From: Gemmataceae bacterium
GTDB lineage: Bacteria; Planctomycetota; Planctomycetia; Gemmatales; Gemmataceae
DNA length: 64,000 nucleotides
NCBI GenBank assembly: GCA_019636445.1
Contig: JAHBXO010000012.1
Coordinates: forward strand, 79,860 to 143,859
Direction: 5' to 3'
The position numbers and the translations under genes are program-made. The first letter of the stretch is position 1; each line of letters opens with the position of its first letter. Under the pieces are notes generated by a model. It was not told the origin of the DNA and searched no databases. It worked only from the letters and a program-made list of their open reading frames with translations. This document shows positions 43,197 to 51,784 of the stretch, in pieces.

Positions 43197-43493
43197 TTAG
43201 AACTGATCGAGCCAGAAGTGGTTGCCGCGGTGGTAGCGCATCGGCGACCACAGTTCATAGCGCCAGCCCGGTTCCTTGAAGGGCGGGTAGGCCATGTACG
43301 CCGGCGGACGCATGTACGGACTGCCCTTCGATTCCGGGTACTTGGGGCTTTGCGCCGGCCAGTAGCTGTGCGGGAAATAGTGGTATGGGTAGTAAAACGT
43401 GCGCGGCAGGGGCGGGTCGCCAGCACAGGCGCTCGAGGCGAAGGCGCCGAGCGCCAGCGCGGCGACGAGGGCCTTCAGGATTCCGCTTCGCAT
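43197..43493 (-). CDS. small secreted aromatic/proline-rich protein of unknown function
   Basis: A 98-residue protein. A signal peptide (MRSGILKALVAALALGAFAS) ends near 'SACAGDPP'. The mature part is rich in Tyr, Pro, Trp, Phe and His, such as 'FYYPYHYFPHSYWPAQSP', 'YMRPPAYMAYPPFK' and 'HRGNHFWLDQF'. It is not similar to any family I recognise. The downstream palindrome and divergent purB make it a stand-alone gene. The lipobox-like 'SSAC' suggests it could also be a lipoprotein. Confidence 0.62.
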   Translation of the reverse strand: MRSGILKALVAALALGAFASSACAGDPPLPRTFYYPYHYFPHSYWPAQSPKYPESKGSPYMRPPAYMAYPPFKEPGWRYELWSPMRYHRGNHFWLDQF

Positions 43494-43709
43494 GGTTTGA
43501 TCCTCCGAGTCGGGTCTAGCGGATTCATCGTCACAATCGCACCCGCCGGCTGACCCATCCCGCCTCGCGGCTCGGAAAGACCCCGCACGCCGGCCGGCGC
43601 GACGCGAAAAACCTACAAAAACCGAAGCATCGGTCGGGTCGCCCGTGCCGCGGGCTTCATTCCGTGAATCCGATGGATTCGTTTCAAGTTGGCCGGAGTT
43701 CTTTTCGAC

Positions 43710-45176
43710 ATGCCCGATTCGGACCGCGACACGCTCTACGACAATCCGCTCATCGGCCGCTATGCCAGCCGCGCCATGGCCGAACGCTGGGGACCGCTGC
43801 GCAAATTCCGTACCTGGCGACGCCTCTGGCTCGCCCTCGCCGAAGCCGAGCACGAACTCGGCCTTCCCGCCGCCGAAGGCAGTGGAGTACGCGTGACCCC
43901 GGCGCACCTCGCCGAACTCCGCGCCCACCTCGACGACGTCGATCTGGCCCGCGCCGCCTCGCTCGAAAAGATCACTCGTCACGATGTGATGGCCCACGTC
44001 GCCGCCCTCGGCGAAGTCGCCCCGGGTGCAAAGGAGATCGTCCACCTCGGTGCCACGTCCTGTTACGTAACCGACAATGCTGACCTGATCCTGATGCGGG
44101 AATCGCTCGACGACCTGTGCGGATCGCTGGCGTCGCTCGTCGACGCACTGGCGACGTTCGCCGAACGCTGGCGGGCCGAGCCGACGCTCGGCTTTACGCA
44201 CTTTCAGCCGGCGCAACTCACGACCGTGGGCAAGCGCGCCGTGCTCTGGCTCTTCGACCTCGTCCTCGACCTGCGCGAACTCGAGCGTCGGCGGGACGAA
44301 CTCCCGTTCCGCGGCACCAAGGGCACCACCGGCACACAGGCCAGTTTTCTGGCCCTGTTCCGGGGCGACCACGCCAAGGTCCGCGAACTCGATCGCCTCG
44401 TCGCAAAGAAGATGGGCTTCGACTACGTGTTCCCGGTCACGGGACAGACCTACTCCCGCAAGATCGATTCGCAGATACTCGATGCGCTGTCCGGGCTGGG
44501 CCAATCGGCCCACAAATGGGGCAACGACCTGCGCCTGCTCGCGCATCGTCAGGAGGTCGACGAACCCTTCGAGGCCGGGCAGATCGGTTCGAGCGCGATG
44601 GCATACAAGCGGAACCCGATGCGGGCGGAGCGGATGTGTTCGTTGGCTCGCTTCCTGATGGGCATTCCGGCGATGGCGGCGGGGACGCAAGCCACGCAGT
44701 GGTTCGAGCGTACGCTCGACGACTCGGCCGCACGGCGGCTGTACATCCCGCAGGCGTTCCTCGCGGCGGACGCGATCCTGCGCATCGGTCAGAATGTCGG
44801 CAGCGGGCTGATCGTCAACCGGCCGATTGTGGCGAAGAACGTGCGCGAATACCTGCCCTACATGGCGACGGAAAACCTGATGATGGCGGCCGTGCGCGCC
44901 GGCGCGGACCGGCAGCACGTCCATGAACTTGTGAAGACCCACAGCCACGCCGTCACCGATCGCATCAAGAACGGCGTCGGCTCGGCCACGGAAATCATCG
45001 ATCGCCTCAAAGGCGAGTCGGCGTTTGCCGGTGTCGACTTCGCGGGGGAATTGGAGCCGAGCGCCTTCGTCGGGCGCTCGCCGGAACAGGTCGACGAATT
45101 CCTGCAGAACGAAATCCAGCCCATCCGCGAACGCTACGCGGGCCGGACAGGTCGAACGGTCGAGTTGCACGTCTGA
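43710..45176 (+). CDS. purB: adenylosuccinate lyase
   Basis: Catalyses two steps of purine synthesis, cleaving SAICAR and adenylosuccinate. About 488 residues. Family blocks: 'KEIVHLGATSCYVTDNADLIL', shown here only in part, 'TLGFTHFQPAQLTTVGKRAV', and the fumarase/lyase signature 'GSSAMAYKRNPMRAERMCSL' with the mobile Ser loop. 'HVHELVKTHSHAVTDRI' near the C-terminus is also typical. ATG 43710 is chosen; an in-frame TTG 7 codons upstream is less likely. It is divergent from the small secreted protein gene. Confidence 0.95.
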   Translation: MPDSDRDTLYDNPLIGRYASRAMAERWGPLRKFRTWRRLWLALAEAEHELGLPAAEGSGVRVTPAHLAELRAHLDDVDLARAASLEKITRHDVMAHVAALGEVAPGAKEIVHLGATSCYVTDNADLILMRESLDDLCGSLASLVDALATFAERWRAEPTLGFTHFQPAQLTTVGKRAVLWLFDLVLDLRELERRRDELPFRGTKGTTGTQASFLALFRGDHAKVRELDRLVAKKMGFDYVFPVTGQTYSRKIDSQILDALSGLGQSAHKWGNDLRLLAHRQEVDEPFEAGQIGSSAMAYKRNPMRAERMCSLARFLMGIPAMAAGTQATQWFERTLDDSAARRLYIPQAFLAADAILRIGQNVGSGLIVNRPIVAKNVREYLPYMATENLMMAAVRAGADRQHVHELVKTHSHAVTDRIKNGVGSATEIIDRLKGESAFAGVDFAGELEPSAFVGRSPEQVDEFLQNEIQPIRERYAGRTGRTVELHV

Positions 45177-45203
45177 CGTGCGATACGCCGATCGAACGTC
45201 GTC

Positions 45204-47108
45204 TTATTTTTCAAACTGCCAGTTCTCATCGAAAATCCCGGCCGCGACCACATCCGCCGCCGCCGGGTCGGCCTTCGTCGGGTTCGGCTTCAGCACGGCC
45301 CAATCGCCGAGGCGCGGATAAAGCAATGCGTTCGTCCCCTTGAGGTCGGCCGCGCGGAACGTATGCCCGCTGTTGAGGACCACGTATTTCCCCTTCAGGT
45401 CCGGGTGTGGATAGATGAGCACCGGCACGTGGGTCTTTGGATCGTATTCCACTCCATTGACGACGAGTTTCTCGGCCGTCCAGGTGATCGGCAACTTGGG
45501 CAGTACAGCCGCGATCTCCGGGTTGCTTGCGGGATCGCCGAAAAGCAGGACCGACTGTTCGCCGTGGACTTTCGTAGGCAGCGTGCCGCGGAAGTACTTG
45601 TCCCACTCGTAGCCGAAGCGGGCGAGGGACGCCTTGGCGTGGTCGTCGATCCAGCCGGACTTCGTCGGCCCGACGACACGGAACGGCGTGTGGAAGACGT
45701 CGTCGATAGGGCCTTGCAGGCCGGGGCGCTTGCGGAGCCTGTAATCGAGCTTTGCAACGGCCCATTTCCCATTCACTTTTTCATAGCTCTGTGAGTTCGC
45801 TACCGGAACCGACTGGCCATCGATCACAATTTTCCATTCCGGTTTGAGTTCAAGCTTGATCTGCGAGACGTTCTGAGTCGTTACCGTCACGGTCCCATCC
45901 TTCGGCACCGCGTCCACGACGGCGCGGTCATAGTGCCGATCCAGCCCTTCGATCCTCACCCATTTGCATTCCGGATAGCGCAACGTGTAGGTCACAAATC
46001 GGACTCGTTCGGGCGTCGTCAGCTTTGGGGCCGCTCCGATCTTCGCGAACTCGGATTCGATCTTCGCAAGCCACTCCGGCGGTTGTTTGTGTTCCAGTCC
46101 CGGTGCGACGATGTGCTGGAAGCTCAGCGTCTCCTTGAACCCCTTGAGAGCGTTCTCGATGTTGTCGGCCGCCGCCTTTTGCGGGTCCTTCTCGCCCGAA
46201 TAGGCGATGACCGGCACGTTGAACGCGTTTTCGGCGTAGTTCACGGCGTCGTAGATCGTCAGGCAACGTTCCTGATAATCCGGCAGTTTCGGCAAGTTCT
46301 TGATGTAGCCGTGCGTCGTCGTGAATCCCGCGCCGGGACTGATGGCGCGGAACATCGACGGATGGTGCAAGCCGATGTGCCACGTGCCGGCGCCGCCCAT
46401 GGAGAAACCACGAAGGAAGACCGGCGCGGTCATGATCGCCTTTTCGGCGGCGGCACCCGCAACTTTGACCGTACGACGTGCGATGTTGATCGCTTCATGG
46501 ACATCTTGCTCACCGGCCCAACGGAATGCGTTATTTCCGCGCCCGTAAACTTCAACGACAATCCGGTTCGCGGTGGTCCCGGCCTTCGCGTTTTCTTTGC
46601 CGGCGATGAACTTCACCTCGGTCAGTGTCTGGTCCCGGCCGTGCAAGACCACGACGATGTGAAATCCAGGTTTTGTGGGATCGAAGTCGGCGGGTACGAG
46701 AACGCTCACCGGCTGAATCGAGCCATCGATCGGCGAATTATGTCCGCGCACCAGCGGTTTGCCGCGCACTTCGCGCCACGGCGCCTCGCCCTTCGCGGCG
46801 TGCTTCGCTCGCTCCAGTCCCGCATCCAGCACAGCGAGCGTCTGCTTGGCCGTGTCCTTCGCGAAGTACTCGCCGTGGCGGACCATCCAAACGGCGGCCT
46901 TGTGGTAAACCTCCACGTCTTCGCGGATGCCGGCGGCGAGCGTGCGCGGCAAGCCGTCAAGCGCCACCTTCAGGTCTTCGATCTTCCCCTCGATCTTCGT
47001 GAGTGTCTCGGCGTCGATGGCGACGGCTTTCGGCACTTCGAAGTTCGGCTGTGCCGCCAGCGGCCCCACCGAGAGGAACACGATCGCGAGTGAAGTGAAA
47101 CGTTTCAT
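45204..47108 (-). CDS. secreted alpha/beta hydrolase (esterase-like) with extra C-terminal domains
   Basis: About 634 residues with a signal peptide (MKRFTSLAIVFLSVGPLAAQ). The central hydrolase domain has 'FHIVVVLHGRDQTLTEVKFI', the nucleophile elbow 'VFLRGFSMGGAGTWHIGLHH', the acid in 'VIAYSGEKDPQKAAADN' and the His in 'IVAPGLEHKQPPEWLAKIE'. Long N-terminal (about 150 residues) and C-terminal (about 200 residues) parts do not match a known domain; the latter has 'GYEWDKYFRGTLPTKVHGEQ'. Likely a feruloyl esterase-, PHB-depolymerase- or acyl-peptidase-like enzyme acting outside the cytoplasm. ATG 47108 is chosen because the signal peptide starts there. Confidence 0.85.
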   Translation of the reverse strand: MKRFTSLAIVFLSVGPLAAQPNFEVPKAVAIDAETLTKIEGKIEDLKVALDGLPRTLAAGIREDVEVYHKAAVWMVRHGEYFAKDTAKQTLAVLDAGLERAKHAAKGEAPWREVRGKPLVRGHNSPIDGSIQPVSVLVPADFDPTKPGFHIVVVLHGRDQTLTEVKFIAGKENAKAGTTANRIVVEVYGRGNNAFRWAGEQDVHEAINIARRTVKVAGAAAEKAIMTAPVFLRGFSMGGAGTWHIGLHHPSMFRAISPGAGFTTTHGYIKNLPKLPDYQERCLTIYDAVNYAENAFNVPVIAYSGEKDPQKAAADNIENALKGFKETLSFQHIVAPGLEHKQPPEWLAKIESEFAKIGAAPKLTTPERVRFVTYTLRYPECKWVRIEGLDRHYDRAVVDAVPKDGTVTVTTQNVSQIKLELKPEWKIVIDGQSVPVANSQSYEKVNGKWAVAKLDYRLRKRPGLQGPIDDVFHTPFRVVGPTKSGWIDDHAKASLARFGYEWDKYFRGTLPTKVHGEQSVLLFGDPASNPEIAAVLPKLPITWTAEKLVVNGVEYDPKTHVPVLIYPHPDLKGKYVVLNSGHTFRAADLKGTNALLYPRLGDWAVLKPNPTKADPAAADVVAAGIFDENWQFEK

Positions 47109-47245
47109 GGCGGCGCCCCGGCGGGAAATGGGTCGAAGGTTGACGTTAGGGATTCGCGTGGCCCCTCGCAAGCCGCCGGACACGGCGTAGAATTCCGCAA
47201 GGGGAACGGACTGCCCGATTCCCACGGAATCCCACGGAGAAACGC

Positions 47246-47827
47246 ATGTCGATCAAGAATCTAATGCTCTGCATCGTCGGCCTCGCCGTCGCCGCCGGTG
47301 GCGCGCGGGCGGCCAACCCCGTCGCCGTTATCGAAACCTCGATGGGCACGATCAAGGTCGAACTCGATCAGGAAAAGGCCCCGATCACCGTCAAGAACTT
47401 CATCGACTATGCCGAGAGCAAGCACTACGACGGCACGATTTTCCACCGCGTCATGGGCAAGGAGAACTCCGAGCGCGACTTCATGATCCAGGGCGGCGGC
47501 TTCGAACCCGGCATGAAACAAAAGAAGACCAAGGCTGCAATCAAGAACGAGGCCTCCAACGGCCTGTCGAACAAGCGCGGCACCCTGGCGATGGCGCGAA
47601 CGAGCGACCCGGACAGTGCAACCAGCCAGTTTTTCATCAACGTCGACAACAATACCTTCCTCGACAAGTCGCCGCGCAGCGACGGCTACGCGGTGTTTGC
47701 GAAGGTCATTGAGGGCATGGACGTGGTTGACAAGATCAAGGCCGTGCCGACGGGCAACAAGGGCGGCCACGGCAATGTGCCCAACGACGACATCGTCATC
47801 AAGTCGGTGAAGATCGAAAAGAAGTAA
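47246..47827 (+). CDS. secreted peptidyl-prolyl cis-trans isomerase, cyclophilin type
   Basis: A 193-residue cyclophilin with a signal peptide ([20 protein letters not shown]). The core has '[20 protein letters not shown]', '[20 protein letters not shown]', '[20 protein letters not shown]' and '[20 protein letters not shown]', the PpiA/PpiB-type catalytic set. It helps fold exported proteins in the periplasm. The start ATG follows ACGGAGAAACGC. It is divergent from the esterase gene. Confidence 0.94.
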   Translation: MSIKNLMLCIVGLAVAAGGARAANPVAVIETSMGTIKVELDQEKAPITVKNFIDYAESKHYDGTIFHRVMGKENSERDFMIQGGGFEPGMKQKKTKAAIKNEASNGLSNKRGTLAMARTSDPDSATSQFFINVDNNTFLDKSPRSDGYAVFAKVIEGMDVVDKIKAVPTGNKGGHGNVPNDDIVIKSVKIEKK

Positions 47828-47838
47828 ATCGGAGCTGC

Positions 47839-47865
47839 GGAGCCGGCCGCTATTCGGCCGGCTCC
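47839..47865. terminator. bidirectional hairpin between the cyclophilin and clpS genes
   Basis: GGAGCCGGCCG and CGGCCGGCTCC form a perfect 11-bp stem with a CTATT loop. It starts 12 bases after the cyclophilin stop, and the last codons of clpS (minus strand) lie within it. It can serve both convergent genes. Confidence 0.75.
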
Positions 47866-48176
47866 AATTCCGCGGTCATCGATCCCTGACATCGCTTGAT
47901 CGTCGGATCCGGTCCGTAGGCGTGGATCTGCTCCTGTTTCAGTTCGGCGACTTCCTTCGTCCCTGTATAGACAACGGCTCGTCCCTGTTTGTCCACTTCG
48001 TCCGCGAGCTTGTAACCTTTCTCGACCGGGTGCCCGAACAACTCTTTCAGCATCAGGATGACGTACGCGTAGGAATGATCATCGTCGTTGAGAAGTACCA
48101 CGTGGTAAGGGGGCTGGCGGCGCGTCCGCCGGTCGGTCTGCTCTTCCAGTTCGGGCATCGTCAAGGTGTTGCTCAT
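47850..48176 (-). CDS. clpS: ATP-dependent Clp protease adaptor ClpS
   Basis: ClpS brings N-end-rule substrates to ClpAP/ClpCP. A 108-residue protein with the family core 'PYHVVLLNDDDHSYAYVILM', 'LKELFGHPVEKGYKLADEVD' and 'GRAVVYTGTKEVAELKQEQI'. The start ATG has GAGG at the right distance. It starts 20 bases after the phosphatase gene upstream on the same strand, so the two are probably co-transcribed. The C-terminal residues overlap the bidirectional hairpin. Confidence 0.92.
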   Translation of the reverse strand: MSNTLTMPELEEQTDRRTRRQPPYHVVLLNDDDHSYAYVILMLKELFGHPVEKGYKLADEVDKQGRAVVYTGTKEVAELKQEQIHAYGPDPTIKRCQGSMTAELEPAE

Positions 48177-48196
48177 CTGCGTTCCTCGCCGAACTC

Positions 48197-49972
48197 TCAG
48201 CTCTTGCCGACGTACTTGGGCTGCGGGGCGGTGTCGGCGGGATCGTCTTCGTCGAGTCCCAGGCGGCCGAACGCCACGATGGCGATATCGTCGTTTTGCG
48301 GGCGGCCGTTGGCGTGTTTGCGGACGGCGTTGAAGAGTTGGTCTCCGAGCGCCTTCGGACGCGTGATTGGCCCCCGGGGCGTGCCGCGGGTGATCGTCGC
48401 CGTGATGCCGTCATAATTGAACATGACATCTTGCGGCGACATGGCATCGGTGACGCCGTCCGTGAAAGTCAGAAGCGTGTCGCCGGGTTCGAGGTCGATC
48501 TCGATCAATTCATAGGGGTATCCTTCGACGATCCCCAAAGCAAGTCCACTCTGTTCGTTCGAGATCACTTCGACAAGCGACCGATCACCGACACGGTAGC
48601 GCATCGGGTTCAGGTGCCCCGCATTGACGATGGTGACACGGTGGGTTTTCGGATTGAGTACCATCGCCGCCATGGTGACGAACCGGTCGCCGATGCCGCC
48701 ACGGATGAGGGAGTCGCTGAGAGTTTGAATCGCCTTGGGAATGTCGTGCTGGGTGAGCATGCAAAAGCGGGCTTCCGCGCTCAGCTTGGCCATCAACAGC
48801 GCCGCAGGGACTCCCTTGCCGGCAACGTCGCCGAGGAGCGCGGCGATTCGCCCGTCGGGAAGTTCAATGAAAGTGTAGTAGTCGCCTCCGACCGTCTGTG
48901 CCGCACTGTAGGCCGCGAAGTATTCGTAGCCAGGGATTTTCGGCATCTCGCGCGGCAGAAAGTCGAGTTGCACTTTGCGGGCAATCTCGATCTCGTTCTG
49001 AAGTTTCTCTCGCAGGAGGGTGCTTTCGAGCAAACGGGCCTTTTCGATGGCAACCCCGGCCAAGTTCGCCACGATCATCAAGAGCTTCAGATCGTCCTGC
49101 TTGAACTTCTTGCCGCGATCCTGGGTGTCGAGTTGCATGGCTCCGATCGAAGTACCATCCGATCCAAGCAATGGCACACACATGACGGAGCGGATGCGGA
49201 ATTCGGCGATCGACTGGGCCGCACCCATCGCGGAATCGCTGGAGGCATCCTCGCTGAGATACGCGGTCTGGGACTCCATGCACTTGCGTACGATCGTCTT
49301 GCTGAAACTCGCGGTGTCGGTATCGGCCTTGCGGCGCGTCTTGGTCACCTTCGCAACCAGGCGCTTGTCCTCGGCCATGATGATGAAGCAGCGATCCGCC
49401 TGTCGGAACACGCCGAAACTCGTGTCCGCGATCGCGTTCAACAGTGACTCGAGATCCGCCGGCTTGGAAAGACTGACACTGATATCCAGCAGCGCCCGAA
49501 GTTTGTCGCTGGGCTGACCGAGAATCAGGTCGGCTTCCGACCCCTTGGCCTGCAAAACGTGTTCGATGCTGCTCGTTTCACTTGGCGCGTCCGAATCATG
49601 CGTGTCGTTGGGATCGAGATTTCGTCCAAACTCGACCGGAATCTTGGGCTGAGTGGAAACCGGTTTGGGATCGTCCTGATACAGGTACTGGAAATCGCAG
49701 ATCTTAATGCGGTCTTCGTGCTTGAGCAGCCAAGGTTCGGTGATCTCTCGATTGTTGACGATCGTCTTGTTCCGGCTCTTGAGATCTTCGATGTAGAAGT
49801 GGCCATGGTCGTGGAAGATCCGCGCGTGCTTCCGGCTAACTGCGTGGTTCGGGACCACGATCTGGCAGACCTCCTCACGGCCCATCACCATCTCGTGACC
49901 GTTGTTCGACAGTTGGTAGGTCTGCCCGGGACCCGTCATCCCCGGAGCTTTGATCAGCTTCAGCGTCGGCAT
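48197..49972 (-). CDS. FHA - GAF - SpoIIE-type (PP2C) serine phosphatase
   Basis: About 591 residues. The FHA domain (about 1-100) has 'VMGREEVCQIVVPNHAVSRK' and 'HARIFHDHGHFYIEDLKSRN', which bind phosphothreonine peptides. A GAF domain (about 180-330) follows ('LLNAIADTSFGVFRQADRCF' and 'VCVPLLGSDGTSIGAMQLDT'), then the SpoIIE phosphatase (about 365-591) with 'ARKVQLDFLPREMPKIPGYE', 'VGGDYYTFIELPDGRIAALL', 'GDVAGKGVPAALLMAKLSAE' and 'DTLLTFTDGVTDAMSPQ'. It probably switches a partner-switching or kinase circuit. ATG 49972 starts MPTLKLIKAPG. The clpS gene follows. Confidence 0.92.
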   Translation of the reverse strand: MPTLKLIKAPGMTGPGQTYQLSNNGHEMVMGREEVCQIVVPNHAVSRKHARIFHDHGHFYIEDLKSRNKTIVNNREITEPWLLKHEDRIKICDFQYLYQDDPKPVSTQPKIPVEFGRNLDPNDTHDSDAPSETSSIEHVLQAKGSEADLILGQPSDKLRALLDISVSLSKPADLESLLNAIADTSFGVFRQADRCFIIMAEDKRLVAKVTKTRRKADTDTASFSKTIVRKCMESQTAYLSEDASSDSAMGAAQSIAEFRIRSVMCVPLLGSDGTSIGAMQLDTQDRGKKFKQDDLKLLMIVANLAGVAIEKARLLESTLLREKLQNEIEIARKVQLDFLPREMPKIPGYEYFAAYSAAQTVGGDYYTFIELPDGRIAALLGDVAGKGVPAALLMAKLSAEARFCMLTQHDIPKAIQTLSDSLIRGGIGDRFVTMAAMVLNPKTHRVTIVNAGHLNPMRYRVGDRSLVEVISNEQSGLALGIVEGYPYELIEIDLEPGDTLLTFTDGVTDAMSPQDVMFNYDGITATITRGTPRGPITRPKALGDQLFNAVRKHANGRPQNDDIAIVAFGRLGLDEDDPADTAPQPKYVGKS

Positions 49973-50168
49973 GGCGACCGGCCCTCGAGCGAACCAACCG
50001 CGAAGAGGCGGGAACGGCGGTACGATCCGCGATGGAACTTGTGTGATCTTACCCGTCCGGTGGTTCGGATGCAAGAAACGCCCGGAATCGACCGGAACGG
50101 GCATCCGTAGGAGGGTTTCCACGATAGAATGGTTCCCAAGAGATCCTTACGGGACAGGAAAAACTCTC

Positions 50169-50441
50169 ATGGCGAACAATTCGCCCCGTAAACGGCGTCG
50201 CAAGACCCGCGTCAGCGGCATCCTCGGCCTCGGTTTGGACGCCACCGACGGGCAGAAGCGCATCACGCGAACGGATGAAATGATCCTGGTGGGTGGCTCT
50301 CGCGAAACCCACGAAAGGATGCAGGAAACGGCCATCCGCTTCTCGGAAGCCCTCGAAAAAACGGGCAAGCGACTGCCGGAAGTTTCGGTTCGCAAGGCCA
50401 TCGACCTGCTTCGGGAAGCCCACGAACGCACCGGCCACTAA
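50169..50441 (+). CDS. small basic protein of unknown function
   Basis: A 90-residue protein starting MANNSPRKRRRKTRVSGILG. It is strongly basic at the N-terminus and helical at the C-terminus ('SEALEKTGKRLPEVSVRKAIDL' region shortened here). No family recognised. It has an AGGA ribosome-binding site and is divergent from the phosphatase gene, 196 bases away. The ECF sigma factor gene follows after 84 bases. It could bind nucleic acid. Confidence 0.62.
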   Translation: MANNSPRKRRRKTRVSGILGLGLDATDGQKRITRTDEMILVGGSRETHERMQETAIRFSEALEKTGKRLPEVSVRKAIDLLREAHERTGH

Positions 50442-50525
50442 ATCACAATTTCCGTTTTCCCCGCACGAATCACCCATCGCGAAACCTGCCGCCCCAGATC
50501 GGGGTATGATCTCGCGAGGCCGGCC

Positions 50526-51122
50526 GTGGCTCCGGACACCGACGTCGAACTGGTACGCCGGTGTCTGCACGACGATCCGGTCGCGATGCGCATGCTCGTC
50601 GAACGCTTCCAATCGGAGGTGTTCGGCGTCTGCCTGCGGATCCTCCGGCACTCGCACGATGCGGAAGATGTGGTCCAGGAGGTCTTCGTTCGGGTGTTCC
50701 GCAGCCTGCGGCGTTGGGACTCGGCGCGACAATTGCGGCCATGGATCCTCGGTATCGCCATCAATCGTTGCCGTACGGCGCTGGCGAAGCGGGTCAAGCG
50801 GCCGGAGACGGTTGACTATTTGCACGAGACCGCCAGTTCGGAGCCGGAAGACGATAGCCGCGAACTGGCGGCGACCATCCGCGTGGCCGTGGACGACCTC
50901 CGACCGGATTATCGCGAAGTTTTCGTCCTCTTCCACGAGTGCGGGCGATCGTACGAGGAGATCTCCGCTGCGATCGATCGACCAGTGGGCACGATCAAGA
51001 CCTGGCTGCACCGCGCCCGAACGGAAGTGATGGAGCGACTGCGACGAAGGGGGCTGGTGCCGGCCGATCGGACCGAGAAGTCAGAAGATGGCCGGCTGAA
51101 CGAACGGAACGAAAAGCGATGA
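50526..51122 (+). CDS. ECF-type RNA polymerase sigma factor
   Basis: A 198-residue sigma-70 family ECF sigma factor. Region 2 has 'DDPVAMRMLVERFQSEVFGV', 'LRHSHDAEDVVQEVFVRVFR' and 'RPWILGIAINRCRTALAKRV'; region 4 has 'DDLRPDYREVFVLFHECGRS', 'YEEISAAIDRPVGTIKTWLH' and 'RARTEVMERLRRRG'. The start is GTG at 50526. The stop overlaps the next start (ATGA), which codes for the likely membrane anti-sigma factor. Its target genes are not known. Confidence 0.93.
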   Translation: MAPDTDVELVRRCLHDDPVAMRMLVERFQSEVFGVCLRILRHSHDAEDVVQEVFVRVFRSLRRWDSARQLRPWILGIAINRCRTALAKRVKRPETVDYLHETASSEPEDDSRELAATIRVAVDDLRPDYREVFVLFHECGRSYEEISAAIDRPVGTIKTWLHRARTEVMERLRRRGLVPADRTEKSEDGRLNERNEKR

Positions 51123-51760
51123 ACCGAACCGATTGCGATACGTTCGCGGAAATCGTGCAAGCCGTGCTGGACGGCGATCGGCCGCGCGCCGCACTCGATA
51201 CCGACCACGCGGCGACCTGCGACGATTGCCGGGCGATCGCCGACTCCGCGAAATCGCTGGAGGTCGGGATCGCGGCACTTGCGCGCACGATCCCTCCGCG
51301 GGACTTCGTGGCGGACGTGATACCTGTCGTGCTGGCCGAACGGCGCCGTGAGCGATTCATGCATCGCGCGGCGGCCACCGCGGCCCTTGCAGCGTCGGTG
51401 CTCGCGGCCGTCGCGCTCTGGTATCCCACCCGGCCAAACGATCGCGCGGTTACGCATCGCGTTCCCGCGCCGGAACCGAACCTTGTCAAACCGCCCGCAA
51501 TCGAAGGATCGCTCCGCGAAGCAGGCACGGCGTTCGTGAGTCTCACCAAGAGAACCGCCATCGAAACCCTTACACCCGCTCGCAACCTGCTTGCCGGCAT
51601 TGAACTCTCCGACGCAATCCCCGAGGTCGACCCGCCCCGTCCGGACACACTGCCCGTAGCGTCTCCGATCGCCCCCATTGCCAATACGGCGCGCCGGGCA
51701 ATCAACCTCTTCATTCGCGACGTTGGCGGCCTCGCACCCAGCCCGCAACGGAAATCCTGA
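51119..51760 (+). CDS. membrane anti-sigma factor with zinc motif
   Basis: A 213-residue protein with an N-terminal zinc motif of the ZAS type, 'DHAATCDDCRAIAD' (H-x3-C-x2-C), and a single transmembrane helix near residues 82-100 ('RAAATAALAASVLAAVALWY'). The cytoplasmic ZAS domain would bind the ECF sigma factor. The periplasmic part is about 110 residues and Pro-rich. The ATG overlaps the sigma factor stop, which is typical for sigma / anti-sigma pairs. Confidence 0.82.
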   Translation: MNRTDCDTFAEIVQAVLDGDRPRAALDTDHAATCDDCRAIADSAKSLEVGIAALARTIPPRDFVADVIPVVLAERRRERFMHRAAATAALAASVLAAVALWYPTRPNDRAVTHRVPAPEPNLVKPPAIEGSLREAGTAFVSLTKRTAIETLTPARNLLAGIELSDAIPEVDPPRPDTLPVASPIAPIANTARRAINLFIRDVGGLAPSPQRKS

Positions 51761-51784
51761 CGCTCCCCCACGACGGTGCCTCCC

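Noticed and set aside
43197..45170. A 657-residue minus-strand gene extending across purB
   Set aside because: Only the last 98 residues, which have a signal peptide and a clear ATG, look real; the rest is antisense to purB.
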